From Paenibacillus taichungensis (lineage in GTDB: Bacteria > Bacillota > Bacilli > Paenibacillales > Paenibacillaceae), in NCBI RefSeq assembly GCF_003287275.1, contig NZ_QEVW01000005.1, positions 620,001 through 684,000 on the forward strand: a DNA stretch of 64,000 nucleotides. Reading direction: 5' to 3'. The notes beneath the pieces were generated by a model. That model was not told where the DNA came from, did not search any database, and saw nothing but the letters and a program-made list of their open reading frames with translations. The translations under genes were made by a program, and so were the position numbers. This document shows, piece after piece, positions 46,384 to 56,140 of the stretch. How positions within the stretch are numbered: the first letter of the stretch is position 1; each line of letters starts with the position of its first letter.

Positions 46384-47676
46384 TTAGTTTAATTGTGCTT
46401 CAGCTTGTTTCTGTGCATCAGCCAGAACGTCATCAATCGCTTTCCCGTTCAGGAAGTTTTGCATTTCAACAACCAGAATGTCCTCGATGGCATATGTGTT
46501 GATACCGTAGTTTACGCTAGGGATTTCTTGTGTCCATTTTGCAAAATCAGCAAATACTTTTTGTCCGCCGAAGAACTCGTCGGCTTTGTCAAACGCTTCG
46601 CCTTCTGCCGCCGGTTTGTACGTGCCGATCGCACCAATGTTGTTCAGCAAATCCTGATACAATTGTTTGTCAGAACCGAATGTTTTACCCATGAAATCAG
46701 CAGCTTGGTCTGCACCAGCAACGTTATTCATGACGTACCAGGAGCTACCACCCAAGTTGGATGCATGTACGGAATTCGATTGTCCAGCCATTTTAGGAAG
46801 CGGAGCTACCGCCCATTTGCCGGATTGGGAAGCTTCTTGACGAACAGATGGTGTAATCCAGTTTCCTGTAGGAATGGTAGCTACATCACCATTGTTGAAT
46901 GCTGCCACGAATTGGCTCCAGTCGGAGTTCAGCTTAACGACATTTGCGTCCATCATTGCTTTGTAGGTTACAAATGCTTCTTTCAGTGCTGCATTGCCAG
47001 CCAGATCAGGTGTTTTGCCATCTTCTTTGGAATACCATGAACCTGCGGATTGAATCATCATACGGATCAGACCCAAGTCATTAGGATCAAGTGTAATCAG
47101 ATCTTTGCCCGTTTTGGCTTTTACATCTTTACCGATTTTGATGTAATCATCCCATGTGATGTCCTGAAGATCAGCTGCTTTGTAGCCTGCTTGCTCCAGC
47201 AAATCTGTTCTGTAGTAGAGACCTGTTACACCAGAGTCAAACGGAACACCAAACTGTTTGCCGTCAAAAGCGGTTGGTCCCAGTTTGTACTCTGCGAAAT
47301 CGGAAGCTTTAATTGTAGAAGACATATCTTTAAACGCATCAGGGTAAGCGTTCAGGAAACTTTGCGCACGGTAATCTTCAATCAGAACGATGTTCGGTAG
47401 GCCGCTGCTTGTTCCCGAGTTCAAACCTGTATTCAGCTTTTGGATAATATCCGCTTGTGCATATTCAATGATGTTGATTTTCAGATCAGGATTTTGTTTT
47501 TGATAAGCTTCTTTTGCTGTTTCTAATGCAGCGACGTTAAAAGCTTTATCCCAAGCCCAGATCGTAATTTCATTAGAGGTTTTTTCACCCTCACTTGCCG
47601 TGTTCCCTCCACCACCGGAAGAACATGCAGACAACAGCAGGACAGTAACGAGCATCAACACCCACATTTTTTTCAA
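46384..47676 (-). CDS. Sugar ABC transporter substrate-binding lipoprotein
   Basis: A 430-residue extracellular lipoprotein. From the TTG start at 47676 (GAAGGGGAG 9 bases ahead) the signal LKKMWVLMLVTVLLLSAC has a lipobox cysteine at residue 18, followed by a Gly/Ser-rich linker. EITIWAWDKAFNVAALETA and ENPNIVLIEDYRAQSFLNAY mark the periplasmic-binding-protein fold of CUT1 systems. The ligand is not deducible; the neighbours point to plant-derived oligosaccharides. Two cre-like sites lie upstream. The gene is first of the importer operon. Confidence 0.94.
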   Translation of the reverse strand: MKKMWVLMLVTVLLLSACSSGGGGNTASEGEKTSNEITIWAWDKAFNVAALETAKEAYQKQNPDLKINIIEYAQADIIQKLNTGLNSGTSSGLPNIVLIEDYRAQSFLNAYPDAFKDMSSTIKASDFAEYKLGPTAFDGKQFGVPFDSGVTGLYYRTDLLEQAGYKAADLQDITWDDYIKIGKDVKAKTGKDLITLDPNDLGLIRMMIQSAGSWYSKEDGKTPDLAGNAALKEAFVTYKAMMDANVVKLNSDWSQFVAAFNNGDVATIPTGNWITPSVRQEASQSGKWAVAPLPKMAGQSNSVHASNLGGSSWYVMNNVAGADQAADFMGKTFGSDKQLYQDLLNNIGAIGTYKPAAEGEAFDKADEFFGGQKVFADFAKWTQEIPSVNYGINTYAIEDILVVEMQNFLNGKAIDDVLADAQKQAEAQLN

Positions 47677-47726
47677 ACGATTCAACTCCCCTTCGACCTC
47701 TTTGTGTGTAATTTGTTTGCGTTTTC

Positions 47727-47740
47727 TGAAAGCGGTTGCT
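47727..47740 (-). promoter_or_regulatory. cre-like site near the importer operon start
   Basis: TGAAAGCGGTTGCT on the plus strand agrees with the CcpA consensus TGNAANCGNWNNCW. It lies about 50 bases ahead of the TTG start. Confidence 0.6.
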
Positions 47741-47834
47741 TTCGATATAGTCATCTTATCATTCCCAAATCTTCATTCGTTAGTAATAATTTTGTGTGGA
47801 TTTGTCATCTTATTGCCACAATGAAAACCTTTAC

Positions 47835-47849
47835 AGAAACCGCTTGCAT
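47835..47849 (-). promoter_or_regulatory. cre site upstream of the importer operon
   Basis: On the minus strand ATGCAAGCGGTTTCT matches the CcpA consensus in nearly every position. It lies about 160 bases ahead of the binding-protein start. The exact promoter was not determined. Confidence 0.7.
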
Positions 47850-47948
47850 TAAATTTGTTTTTTTGTAATTTCTTTTGATTTTGTGCTTTTTTGATCTGAA
47901 TATTTTACAAGTCAGTCTACATTCTTAGACGCTAAGCACCAAAAAGGC

Positions 47949-47990
47949 CCTCCCGTGTTGTCTTTGACAAAACAGAAAGACCTTCTATTA
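47949..47990 (-). terminator. Possible terminator of the sensor kinase gene
   Basis: On the minus strand AAGGTCTTTC partly pairs with GAGGGCCTT and is followed by TTTTGG. Imperfect stem, so modest confidence. Confidence 0.5.
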
Positions 47991-48042
47991 AAATCCACTA
48001 CCACTTAAAATAACCCCATTGCATTCAATCCAATCCTATTGC

Positions 48043-49809
48043 TTAGCTCGTAATCAAGGGGAGTGTAACAGTAACCCTTGTACCCTCTCCCGGTTTGCTC
48101 ATTATGGTTACACCATAAGGTGCCCCGTACAATAGCTCTATGCGATCATGTACATTCCGGATACCTATACCACTAAACAATTGCCGATTATTCTTCGGAT
48201 TGGGAAGCGATTCCCCCATGGAGAATCCTTCGATTCCGTCCCCGTTATCCATAATCTCGCATATCAATGACTCTCCGGCTCTGGAGACCATTACATGAAT
48301 GGTGCCTGTTTCTTTGGAAATAAACCCATGGAAAAAGGCATTCTCGATAAAGGGCTGAATTACCAGTTTGGGCACATGATAATGCGTACAATCGGGAGCT
48401 ACGTAGAAGGCTGCTTTGATGCGTCCTCCGTAACGGACATGATTAATGAATACATAGTTTTTCAGGTTTTCGACTTCCTGCTCCACCGTGATCGTCTCAC
48501 TCACATTACTAATTGTATTCTGCAATAAGGAGATCAACGCATTAATGGTTTCGGCAGCCCTATCCTTGTTGCCTTGCTGAACCAGGACTTTGACAGATGC
48601 CAGTGTATTGTAAAGGAAATGAGGATTAATCTGGCTCTGCAGCGCCGCCAGCTCGGCATTTCGTTGTTCCCGCTGTGTAAGCACCAACTGGTCCACATAG
48701 TCATGAAGTTCGTCCAACATATAGTTATAGGCATGACCTAACTGTCGACTCTCATAACTTCCACTGACTGGTATATAGTTGTCCAGATCACTTTTGGTTA
48801 TATTGGACATTTGCTTCACAAGTCTGCGCAGCGACTTGGTGATCTGATTCGTAATAAGAAACACGAGTATGAGCGCTGCTGCTACAATGGCTGCACAGAT
48901 CAGAGCAATCGTCTTCATGTCAACCAGCTGTCCCATCGCGAGATCCTTATCGACGACGTTTACGATATAAAATCGATAAAATGGCAAATACTCGGACAGC
49001 ACCACGCTATCCTGATCCATGACCCGTGCATTTACACCTTTTACACTTTCGTTATTCATTTCTCTGGCATAGGTCAGCAATTCGAGTTGAGTGGTACCAA
49101 TCCATTCTTCACGATTGGACGATACAATCTCACCAGCATCATTCAGAATAACCACATCGTTGCCTCTGCTTGTGAAGCTGCTGTAGAACTGACGAAACGC
49201 GTTTTCTCTCATAGTGACATACAACGTACCGTAGAGTCGGTTTTGGGCACGATCGGTCAATGCCTTGGTCGCTGAGATCATCTGCTGGGCAGTGTCATCA
49301 TTCGTCTGATAGTCGTCAAAAATGATTCGATTTGGACTGGCCGCTGCTTCCAGCGTAATCGGCTGCTCTTTCAATTCATCCGCTGATAAACGAAGATGCG
49401 ACCGATCTGTGGAATACGTACGCCCATTTATACCGCTAATCGTAATACCGACTTCATAGGACTCTGTAATCGATTGAATCCGGTCCATCGTTTCCCTCAT
49501 GTTGTAGTAGGATTTTGCCATCGTGAGGGAGTCCCCCTCCCCCTCAGACAGATAACCCCGGATTGCCCCGCTTTGGCTAACATTGTTGGATACAGCAGCA
49601 ATCGCATCGTTAAAAGATTCAAAGTTCGTTTTGATCTGGCTAAGTACCTTGGAGTTCGTAATACTGAACGTCTCGGTAAACAGCTTGGTCGACATATGAA
49701 TTGATGTCCATAGAATGAGCACGGAGACAAGAATGATACTAACGAACATAACGAGGAACAGCTTTGGGAAAAGTCCAAGCCTTGAAAATGCATTCATCCA
49801 TTTCTTCAT
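48043..49809 (-). CDS. YesM-type sensor histidine kinase
   Basis: A 588-residue membrane sensor. TM1 is LFLVMFVSIILVSVLILW (residues about 17-34), a 260-residue extracellular sensor part follows, then TM2 TIALICAAIVAAALILVFLI near residues 298-318 and a HAMP region (SLRRLVKQMSNI). The kinase core has the phospho-acceptor His in QINPHFLYNTLASVKV near residue 395 and a HATPase with LVIQPFIENAFFHGF and IMDNGDGIEGF. This is the LytS/YesM subgroup that senses sugars outside the cell. It is coupled to the response regulator gene upstream; GAAGGAAG precedes the ATG. Confidence 0.95.
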   Translation of the reverse strand: MKKWMNAFSRLGLFPKLFLVMFVSIILVSVLILWTSIHMSTKLFTETFSITNSKVLSQIKTNFESFNDAIAAVSNNVSQSGAIRGYLSEGEGDSLTMAKSYYNMRETMDRIQSITESYEVGITISGINGRTYSTDRSHLRLSADELKEQPITLEAAASPNRIIFDDYQTNDDTAQQMISATKALTDRAQNRLYGTLYVTMRENAFRQFYSSFTSRGNDVVILNDAGEIVSSNREEWIGTTQLELLTYAREMNNESVKGVNARVMDQDSVVLSEYLPFYRFYIVNVVDKDLAMGQLVDMKTIALICAAIVAAALILVFLITNQITKSLRRLVKQMSNITKSDLDNYIPVSGSYESRQLGHAYNYMLDELHDYVDQLVLTQREQRNAELAALQSQINPHFLYNTLASVKVLVQQGNKDRAAETINALISLLQNTISNVSETITVEQEVENLKNYVFINHVRYGGRIKAAFYVAPDCTHYHVPKLVIQPFIENAFFHGFISKETGTIHVMVSRAGESLICEIMDNGDGIEGFSMGESLPNPKNNRQLFSGIGIRNVHDRIELLYGAPYGVTIMSKPGEGTRVTVTLPLITS

Positions 49810-49828
49810 TTATTTCTTCCTTCTGACG

Positions 49829-51376
49829 TTATGCCCAGAATTTTCGCCGGTATCGGCTCGGTGACAGTCCGGTAAATTTTTTGAACACCTTGCAAAAGTA
49901 ACTGTGATCGGAATACCCGACCATACTGCTGATTTCGGAAATGGTGACATCGTCTGAGCGGAGAAGTTCCTCTGCCTTTTCAATCCGAATTTTGTTCAAA
50001 TATTCGTTAAAGCCTTCTTTTTTGTGTGAAGAGAAATAACTGGACAAGTACGATGGATTAAAATGAAAATGCTTGGCTACCTCGGCAAGGCCGAGTGGCT
50101 GATCAAAGTGCTGATGCATATATTCCAGAAGCATTTTCATATTTGGATCACTTCGTCGTCCACCTTCTCCTGTCGTGCACTTCTGTACCTCAGCCATGAA
50201 CTGATCCAGCACGTTCATTGCTTCTGTCAGACTGGAAGCACCATCGACATGTTTGAAATAGGCATACTTGCTCTCTTCCAACGCTGCCGACTGCACATCC
50301 ATATCTGCCAACGTAATGGTTACGTTAAAGATCAGATTGCCCAGAAAGGACTTAATTTCAAACACATCTGCAATATAATCCCGTCCCAACGTAAGGGCGT
50401 GCTCTTGCAAATATTCTCTTGCCGCTTCAGTTCGATTTCGCTTCACATGCTGCAAAAACATGTTCACATTAAACTGATACCCGGCAGGGTGAAGAGGCGG
50501 AAGTTCGCCATACACCAGAATCGATCGGTCCTCATAATAAAAGCGATACTCCATTAGCTTGATGAGACGTGTTCGATATACGTCCCCCATTTCTTCAAAT
50601 GAAGAGAAGCTGTCGCTCAGCACCCAGCAAGGTCCGTCCTGCCCATCCTTATTCTCGCTCGCCAACTCCTTAATTCGCTGCACCATCCATTCATCCTTCG
50701 AAGGTTCAACATTAAGAAGCACTACTGGCGACGTGCCTTCGGCCGGCACGATTGCGCACTCCACATCAGGGAGCTGATCCCGTAACCGTGACTCCAACTG
50801 CTCGTTATCCAGCTTGCGCACATGTACTTGTGTATCCTGCGGCTTATATACGAGTAAACGGAAACATCGGTGAGGAAACGTCTCCCTTATCATATGCATC
50901 TCGTTTTCCTCATCCAACGTAAAACCGGACAGCATCTTCTCCATCAGTTGTCCGAGTCTCCACCCATCATGTGAAGGCTCAAACTGCAATTCGGAAATTT
51001 TGCCAGCCGTACGCTGTAGTACTTGTAATAATTCATTGGTATCCAGTTTCGGTTTCAATATATAGTCTGCTGCTCCATTCTGGAGCGTTGAACGTACGTA
51101 TTCGAATTCACTGAAGCTGCTAAGTACGATAACCTCAATCTGGGGATAGCTGGCTTTTAACGTCCGGACAAATGTTTCCCCATCCATCACAGGCATCACG
51201 ATGTCCGTGATTACAATATCCGGCTGTAATGACTGTACCTGTTCAAGCCCTTCTTCCCCGTTGGAAGCTTCACCTACAATCTGAAAACCTTCAGCTTCCC
51301 AGTTCATATGGTGCTTAATGCCTTGCCTTACAAGAAACTCATCGTCAACAATCAGCACCTTACACAACCGGTTCAT
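49829..51376 (-). CDS. YesN-type AraC response regulator
   Basis: A 515-residue regulator. Receiver domain residues 1-125 carry VLIVDDEFLVRQGIKH and the phospho-acceptor Asp58 in DIVITDIVMPVMDGE. A long linker follows and a C-terminal AraC helix-turn-helix pair (VAKHFHFNPSYLSSYF, EISSMVGYSDHSYFCKVF, GLSPSRYRR). Together with the YesM kinase it is expected to activate the neighbouring importer and glycosidase genes. The ATG follows AAGGGGGTCAAGGGTC. Its promoter region (51377-51658) has no obvious cre; a perfect palindrome lies 285 bases upstream. Confidence 0.95.
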   Translation of the reverse strand: MNRLCKVLIVDDEFLVRQGIKHHMNWEAEGFQIVGEASNGEEGLEQVQSLQPDIVITDIVMPVMDGETFVRTLKASYPQIEVIVLSSFSEFEYVRSTLQNGAADYILKPKLDTNELLQVLQRTAGKISELQFEPSHDGWRLGQLMEKMLSGFTLDEENEMHMIRETFPHRCFRLLVYKPQDTQVHVRKLDNEQLESRLRDQLPDVECAIVPAEGTSPVVLLNVEPSKDEWMVQRIKELASENKDGQDGPCWVLSDSFSSFEEMGDVYRTRLIKLMEYRFYYEDRSILVYGELPPLHPAGYQFNVNMFLQHVKRNRTEAAREYLQEHALTLGRDYIADVFEIKSFLGNLIFNVTITLADMDVQSAALEESKYAYFKHVDGASSLTEAMNVLDQFMAEVQKCTTGEGGRRSDPNMKMLLEYMHQHFDQPLGLAEVAKHFHFNPSYLSSYFSSHKKEGFNEYLNKIRIEKAEELLRSDDVTISEISSMVGYSDHSYFCKVFKKFTGLSPSRYRRKFWA

Positions 51377-51658
51377 GACCCTTGACCCCCTTGTCTAATC
51401 TTTCTTCTATGTCTGCGCAAGAACACCATCATATATCAGATAAAATGGCCTCTCCGTGTTAGCGGTTACATTATTTTTAAAGTTTTGTACTTCTTTTTAT
51501 ATCTCAAAACGAACGTTTAAGCAATGGTAAGCATTTTGCATAAATCCAAAGAGCGTCTTTCAATCAGCAAGATATAGATCGAAATGCTTCTATTCGTCTA
51601 GATCCTGTACCCAGGAGCAAGTTCAATCGACTGATGCAAAATGCGTATAGAAACTCTC

Positions 51659-51674
51659 TTTAGTGTACACTAAA
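51659..51674. promoter_or_regulatory. Perfect 16-base palindrome between GH74 and response regulator genes
   Basis: TTTAGTGTACACTAAA is fully self-complementary. It lies just past the GH74 terminator and about 285 bases ahead of the response regulator start. It resembles an operator for a dimeric regulator; the owner is unknown. Confidence 0.5.
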
Positions 51675-51680
51675 TTTCGA

Positions 51681-51737
51681 CAAAATAAGAAGTCTCGGCC
51701 CGCCATGAATCCTTTTCGGCGAGCCGGGACTTCTTAT
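51681..51737 (-). terminator. Terminator of the xyloglucanase gene
   Basis: On the minus strand ATAAGAAGTC.CGGC..GCC pairs with GGC..GCCG..ACTTCTTAT and is followed by TTTTG. It starts 45 bases after the stop. Confidence 0.85.
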
Positions 51738-51782
51738 CGATGTAGGTTTAGATTAATTCCAACTTTCATTTCAAGTTCAGAT

Positions 51783-54700
51783 CTAAGGTTCGATCCCCCA
51801 TTGAAGACTTCCGGCGATATATCCAGTTACCTTGGTCCAGTCGGCGTAGGCTGTGTGACTTGGAGCAAACGAATAATCATCCGTCTGAGTGTAGTTGGTC
51901 CAGTCTGTTTTGGAGAAACGTGCCTGAATTTCAGTACTTTGCCCCGCTGCCAATGAAGCCGCAGAAGATTTGAACCCAATCTCCAGTACGGAATCCGCTC
52001 CGGTCACTGGGGTCGGCAGCGCACTAAACGTCCCTGTAACATTGTTATTTCCGGCTGTTGCCCAGTCACAGAAAAAGTTCTGGGTCTGAGCGCCATTGAT
52101 CGTATAATAGTAGCGAATTTTGACATCGGAAAGATTGATGGCCGAAGTGCCAGTATTCGTTAATTTGATCTTGGGATTAATGGAGTTACCCGTTGCTGAA
52201 GTTGTTCCATTAAACATCTCAATTCGAATGGCTCCCGCGGGTACAGCCGTCGTGTCCTTGATAGTCAGATTCAGGATCGCATCATTACCTGCACTGAAAT
52301 GGAACGTTAACGCTGCGCTTCCCTTGGACAACGAAGCCAGATATGTTTTACTCAACACAACCTGATTGCCCGATAATGTATAATCCGTACCTGAAACCAG
52401 CGTTGTACTCCCATTACGAATTGCACTAAGGGTGTTTCCGTTCAGTGTCAATGTGACAGGAATATCTGCCTGATTGCCTGTGTTCTTGTCAAATTCCGCA
52501 TTCACAGGTGTGATGGCCGAACTGGTTATCGGAGTCTCGCCTCCACCTTCTTCACCGCCATTGTTCCCACCAATACGGTCAGCATATAAAATGCCCCGTC
52601 CATTCGTACCCAGATACACTCTTCCATACAAACGTGGATCACCTGTAATCGTGGTCACACGTGCATATTGATGCTGATTATCGTTAATCCGTACCCAATT
52701 CGCCCCGCCGTCATCGGAACGGAAAAATCCACGTGTTCCATCTATCTTAGCAATCGTGTACAGCGCGACCACGTTCTGTCCAGGTGCCGCTTTACCAAAA
52801 CCGATGCTGTCTGCTTCCTCCACATTCGCAAGCTTGGTAAAGCTCGCTCCCGAATCAGTGGAATGCCACAGACCATACGGCCCTTCCTCCTCACTCCCGC
52901 CTGCAAACCAAAGTTCGCCTTCCGTACCTGGAACAGCGTCCAGATCGGCATTTCCTTCTACCGGAAGCCCGGTAGCCGCAGATGCAGTAAAGGAGGCACC
53001 ACCATTGGTGCTCACATAGACTTTACCGGCAGCAAATCCATAGAATTTGTTCGGATTTACCCGGTCAGAGATCACCTTTGCCTGTGCGGGTATACCTGAA
53101 CTCGCGGTCCATGAGTTGCCGCCAGTGGAATAATGCACACCCTTGTCTGACGTGCTCCATACAAGTCGGTTACCATTTGCAGAGATAGCTACGGTTCCTC
53201 CTCCGGTTGTACCGGCAGGCTCTGCGTTCGCCTTATACCAGGTGGTCCCGCCGTCGCTGGATAAACCAATGGATTTTGCGTTCGGATCAGCAGTGTAGTC
53301 TGCTTTTCCTACGCGAACCATGGTATTCGGACTTAATTCTGCAAAGTCCAGACTTTCCGTAGAAGAGTAGTTGGGGCTGGTAAACATCGTAGCTGGTGCC
53401 TGATCCAAATTGTTATGACGGAATCCCGAGACATCCCCTACTCCACTTAACAAATGTGCCCCACTTGGCGGGCTGATCAGATCCAGAACCGCGATCTCCT
53501 CGACTCCTTTGGCCATCACTGAAATATTGATTTTGTTACCGTCATCCCAGTCTGTCAAATTTTTCGTGCCGTAGATGGTCGCCCCTGTCCCATACATCAT
53601 GCGGTCAGAGTCAAACGGATCAATCTCCAGATCGCCAATCATCCAGCCCAGCTTTGGAGAAACTTCAGGCGGTGCAGGATTCGTCCCAAAGGTCAACCAG
53701 GGAGCGGCCGAAATATCCTGTGTATAGCGCATTTTGCGGTTTGGATATCCTTCAAATTCCCAGATGCGGGTCCAGGTAGCTCCACTGTCCGTACTGCGGA
53801 ACAGATTTGCGTCAGGCCACCAGGAGTTAAGGGTTGCCACCATCAGTGTACCAGGATGCTGAGTATCTACAGCCAGTCCGCCGTATCCAAAATAATTGTC
53901 TGAGCTGCTGCTCGGCACTGGACTAATGTTCGTCCATACCCCTGTAGTCGTATTTAATTTCCAGAGGTCTCCCTTTTCCCCGTCATAAGGGCCTGCACCA
54001 TCGCTGTATGAAATATAGAGATTTCCATTGGCATCCAGTTCCCCGTGATGAGGTAAATAACCTGTAGGCTGTCCAGCAACAGCGCTCCACGTTGTGCCTC
54101 CATTCGTACTGCGGTACACGCTTTGATTTTTGTCGGCTACCCCGACATAGATGGTCTGTGTTGCCTGTCCAGCAGAGCCTGTTGATTTGTCAAACGTGAT
54201 CCAAGAAAGACCCACGATGTCACTGGTATACTCATAAGTCGGGTCCTCCACATACGTGCCCGGATTCGGAAAGCTCGTTACTTTGTTCCAGGTCACGCCG
54301 TAGTCCGTACTTTTCCAGAGTCCGTTGCCACTACGTGCACCAAAATACAAAATGCTATTTTTATTAGGATCAACAGTCAGGCGTTCCCCCATGGAGCGTC
54401 CCGGCATGTTACCGCCGACTTTGAACGGAAGAGTGGTGGTCTGCCAAGTATCACCGCGGTCCGTAGAACGCAGGATGGAGCCATTGTTTTTGTCCCATGA
54501 ATTGGTGTACGTGCCGACAGCCATATACACTCGATTCGGATCCACCGGGTCTGTTGCCAGCGCGTCGACACCGTTTTTGTTCCAGTCATCCCAGCCGACA
54601 AAATCGGTGAGGGGAATCCAACTTTCATTCGCAGGATTCCAGCGATAGGCTCCCCCGATATCTGTCCGGGCATAGATCAAATCCTTCTCTGACTCATTGA

Positions 54701-54866
54701 AAATAATCCCCGGTACAAAACCGCCTCCTGCCCCGGTCACGACATTTTTCCACTGGTATGAATCACTCGGTGCCGCATCTATTGTTCCAGCGAGCACGCC
54801 CAATGAAACTGCTGCAACAGCAACCGTCAAACTCATCAACCGCAGCTTTCCCAAAAACGTTTTCAT
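51783..54866 (-). CDS. Secreted GH74 xyloglucanase with X2 and CBM3 modules
   Basis: A 1027-residue exported enzyme. The signal peptide MSLTVAVAAVSLGVLAGTIDAA precedes two seven-bladed propellers of family GH74. Catalytic Asp residues are in ARTDIGGAYRW (Asp69) and GVGDVSGFRHN (Asp478), matching the known pair; many S-T-D/N-x-G-x-T-W Asp-box repeats occur. The C-terminal part holds an X2-like module (VTLTLNGNTLSAIRNGSTTL, about 795-880) and a type 3 cellulose-binding module (KLTNTGTSAINLSDVKIRYY to TGYIAGSLQWG). It cuts the xyloglucan backbone outside the cell while attached to cellulose. The ATG has GAGGAGG. It has its own cre-controlled promoter. Confidence 0.95.
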   Translation of the reverse strand: MKTFLGKLRLMSLTVAVAAVSLGVLAGTIDAAPSDSYQWKNVVTGAGGGFVPGIIFNESEKDLIYARTDIGGAYRWNPANESWIPLTDFVGWDDWNKNGVDALATDPVDPNRVYMAVGTYTNSWDKNNGSILRSTDRGDTWQTTTLPFKVGGNMPGRSMGERLTVDPNKNSILYFGARSGNGLWKSTDYGVTWNKVTSFPNPGTYVEDPTYEYTSDIVGLSWITFDKSTGSAGQATQTIYVGVADKNQSVYRSTNGGTTWSAVAGQPTGYLPHHGELDANGNLYISYSDGAGPYDGEKGDLWKLNTTTGVWTNISPVPSSSSDNYFGYGGLAVDTQHPGTLMVATLNSWWPDANLFRSTDSGATWTRIWEFEGYPNRKMRYTQDISAAPWLTFGTNPAPPEVSPKLGWMIGDLEIDPFDSDRMMYGTGATIYGTKNLTDWDDGNKINISVMAKGVEEIAVLDLISPPSGAHLLSGVGDVSGFRHNNLDQAPATMFTSPNYSSTESLDFAELSPNTMVRVGKADYTADPNAKSIGLSSDGGTTWYKANAEPAGTTGGGTVAISANGNRLVWSTSDKGVHYSTGGNSWTASSGIPAQAKVISDRVNPNKFYGFAAGKVYVSTNGGASFTASAATGLPVEGNADLDAVPGTEGELWFAGGSEEEGPYGLWHSTDSGASFTKLANVEEADSIGFGKAAPGQNVVALYTIAKIDGTRGFFRSDDGGANWVRINDNQHQYARVTTITGDPRLYGRVYLGTNGRGILYADRIGGNNGGEEGGGETPITSSAITPVNAEFDKNTGNQADIPVTLTLNGNTLSAIRNGSTTLVSGTDYTLSGNQVVLSKTYLASLSKGSAALTFHFSAGNDAILNLTIKDTTAVPAGAIRIEMFNGTTSATGNSINPKIKLTNTGTSAINLSDVKIRYYYTINGAQTQNFFCDWATAGNNNVTGTFSALPTPVTGADSVLEIGFKSSAASLAAGQSTEIQARFSKTDWTNYTQTDDYSFAPSHTAYADWTKVTGYIAGSLQWGIEP

Positions 54867-54994
54867 AATTACTTAGCCTCCTCTTCAATATGTTCATCGC
54901 ATCCGGTAAACCCCGCTGTGTCATCATGTTGATGAGTGCAGTGTCAGACATTTAATGCATTGAATCAGGCAACCAGCCCCACCTCCTCTCCATT

Positions 54995-55023
54995 TTTATA
55001 AAACGCTTTCATAAATCATTCAA
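54995..55023 (-). promoter_or_regulatory. Xyloglucanase promoter with embedded cre
   Basis: Reading leftward TTGAAT (55018-55023), 17-base spacer, TATAAA (54995-55000), about 130 bases ahead of the gene. A cre-like ATGAAAGCGTTTTAT (54998-55012) covers the spacer end and -10, so CcpA binding should block RNA polymerase directly. The rest of the 54867-55228 gap is A+T-rich and without a gene. Confidence 0.75.
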
Positions 55024-55133
55024 GATTACCATTCATTGGATTATACTTTCAATAAATAACATTCGATGGCAATTAAAAAACACCTTCTGCCCAAATTTTA
55101 TTTTGTGTATTTTTTTCTTCACATCGCTTTTGA

Positions 55134-55169
55134 AAACATAAAAAAAGATGCTGTTTAGAACAGCACCCT
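55134..55169 (-). terminator. Terminator of the SMP-30 gene
   Basis: On the minus strand GGTGCTGTT, loop CTAA, ACAGCATC, then TTTTTTT. It follows the stop by about 60 bases. Confidence 0.88.
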
Positions 55170-55228
55170 TCTTCATTGAAAAATATTTTATAAACGAAGC
55201 ACACCGTTCCAGTAACACGGTCTTTCAT

Positions 55229-56125
55229 TTATTTTTTATCCGACTGTGCTCCCCCGCCAAAAGCGTAGGTTTTCTGCCCTTTCACACCCGGTCTAATTAC
55301 AAATAGAGATCCGGCATTCGGCGTCTCCGTCAGCCGCTCTTCTCGAATACCAATTCGGGCAGTTGTAATATATAAGTCTTCCAAATCAGGTCCCCCGAAA
55401 CAGCAGGATGTCACCTGATCTGCAGGTATCTCAACTTGTTGCAGCAGTTCTCCTGTATGCGGATTCCAGCGAGTGACTCTTCCTCCGCCCCAGTGGGCAA
55501 CCCACAGCATGCCCTCACTGTCTACAGTCATTCCATCCGGATAGCCAAATTCCTCCGGTATAGCAATTACACTCGTCCGGTTCGTTATCTCTCCAGCAGC
55601 CAGATCAAAATCAAAACGGTCAATGGAGCGTGTCGGCGTATCAATGTAATACATCTTTCGTTGATCTGGACTCCAGCCCAAGCCATTGGATGTGGATACA
55701 TCCCTGAATAACGTTCGAACAGGCTGTCCCTCCTCCAGGCAATAAAATGCCCCTGCCTTGCTTTCATTGTTCATGCTCATCGTCCCTGCCCAGAAGCGTC
55801 CAAGGGCGTCACACTTCCCGTCATTGAAACGGTTGTTGTCTTTGCCTTTCTCTGGATCTTCAATTGGCTGCAAATCTCCTGTGAGCAAGTTGTAGGTGTG
55901 AAAACCACTGCGCAAAGCAACGACAACCTCATCACCGTGGTATGGCACAACTGCCCCTACATGCTCGCCAACATCATAAGTCCGATCCTCTCCTGTAGCC
56001 GGAATATACACATGGACCTTGTAGCTTTCAATATCCACCCATAATAGTCGATTGTGTTCAGCATCCCAGCTTGGACCTTCGCCCAGCAGCGCGGGGGTAT
56101 GTACTGCAATGTTCAAATCGCTCAT
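55229..56125 (-). CDS. SMP-30/gluconolactonase-family protein
   Basis: A 298-residue six-bladed propeller. LLGEGPSWDAEHNRLLWVDI near residue 13 (first metal Glu), FNDGKCDALGRFWAGTMS near 100 and GYPDGMTVDSEGMLWVAHW near 195 carry the metal ligands of lactonases. The family opens aldonolactones, here probably of a sugar released by the locus. No signal peptide, so cytoplasmic. AAAGGACGTGATGGC precedes the ATG. It is the last gene of a three-gene unit behind the two hydrolases, 16 bases after the SGNH gene. Confidence 0.9.
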   Translation of the reverse strand: MSDLNIAVHTPALLGEGPSWDAEHNRLLWVDIESYKVHVYIPATGEDRTYDVGEHVGAVVPYHGDEVVVALRSGFHTYNLLTGDLQPIEDPEKGKDNNRFNDGKCDALGRFWAGTMSMNNESKAGAFYCLEEGQPVRTLFRDVSTSNGLGWSPDQRKMYYIDTPTRSIDRFDFDLAAGEITNRTSVIAIPEEFGYPDGMTVDSEGMLWVAHWGGGRVTRWNPHTGELLQQVEIPADQVTSCCFGGPDLEDLYITTARIGIREERLTETPNAGSLFVIRPGVKGQKTYAFGGGAQSDKK

Positions 56126-56140
56126 GCCATCACGTCCTTT

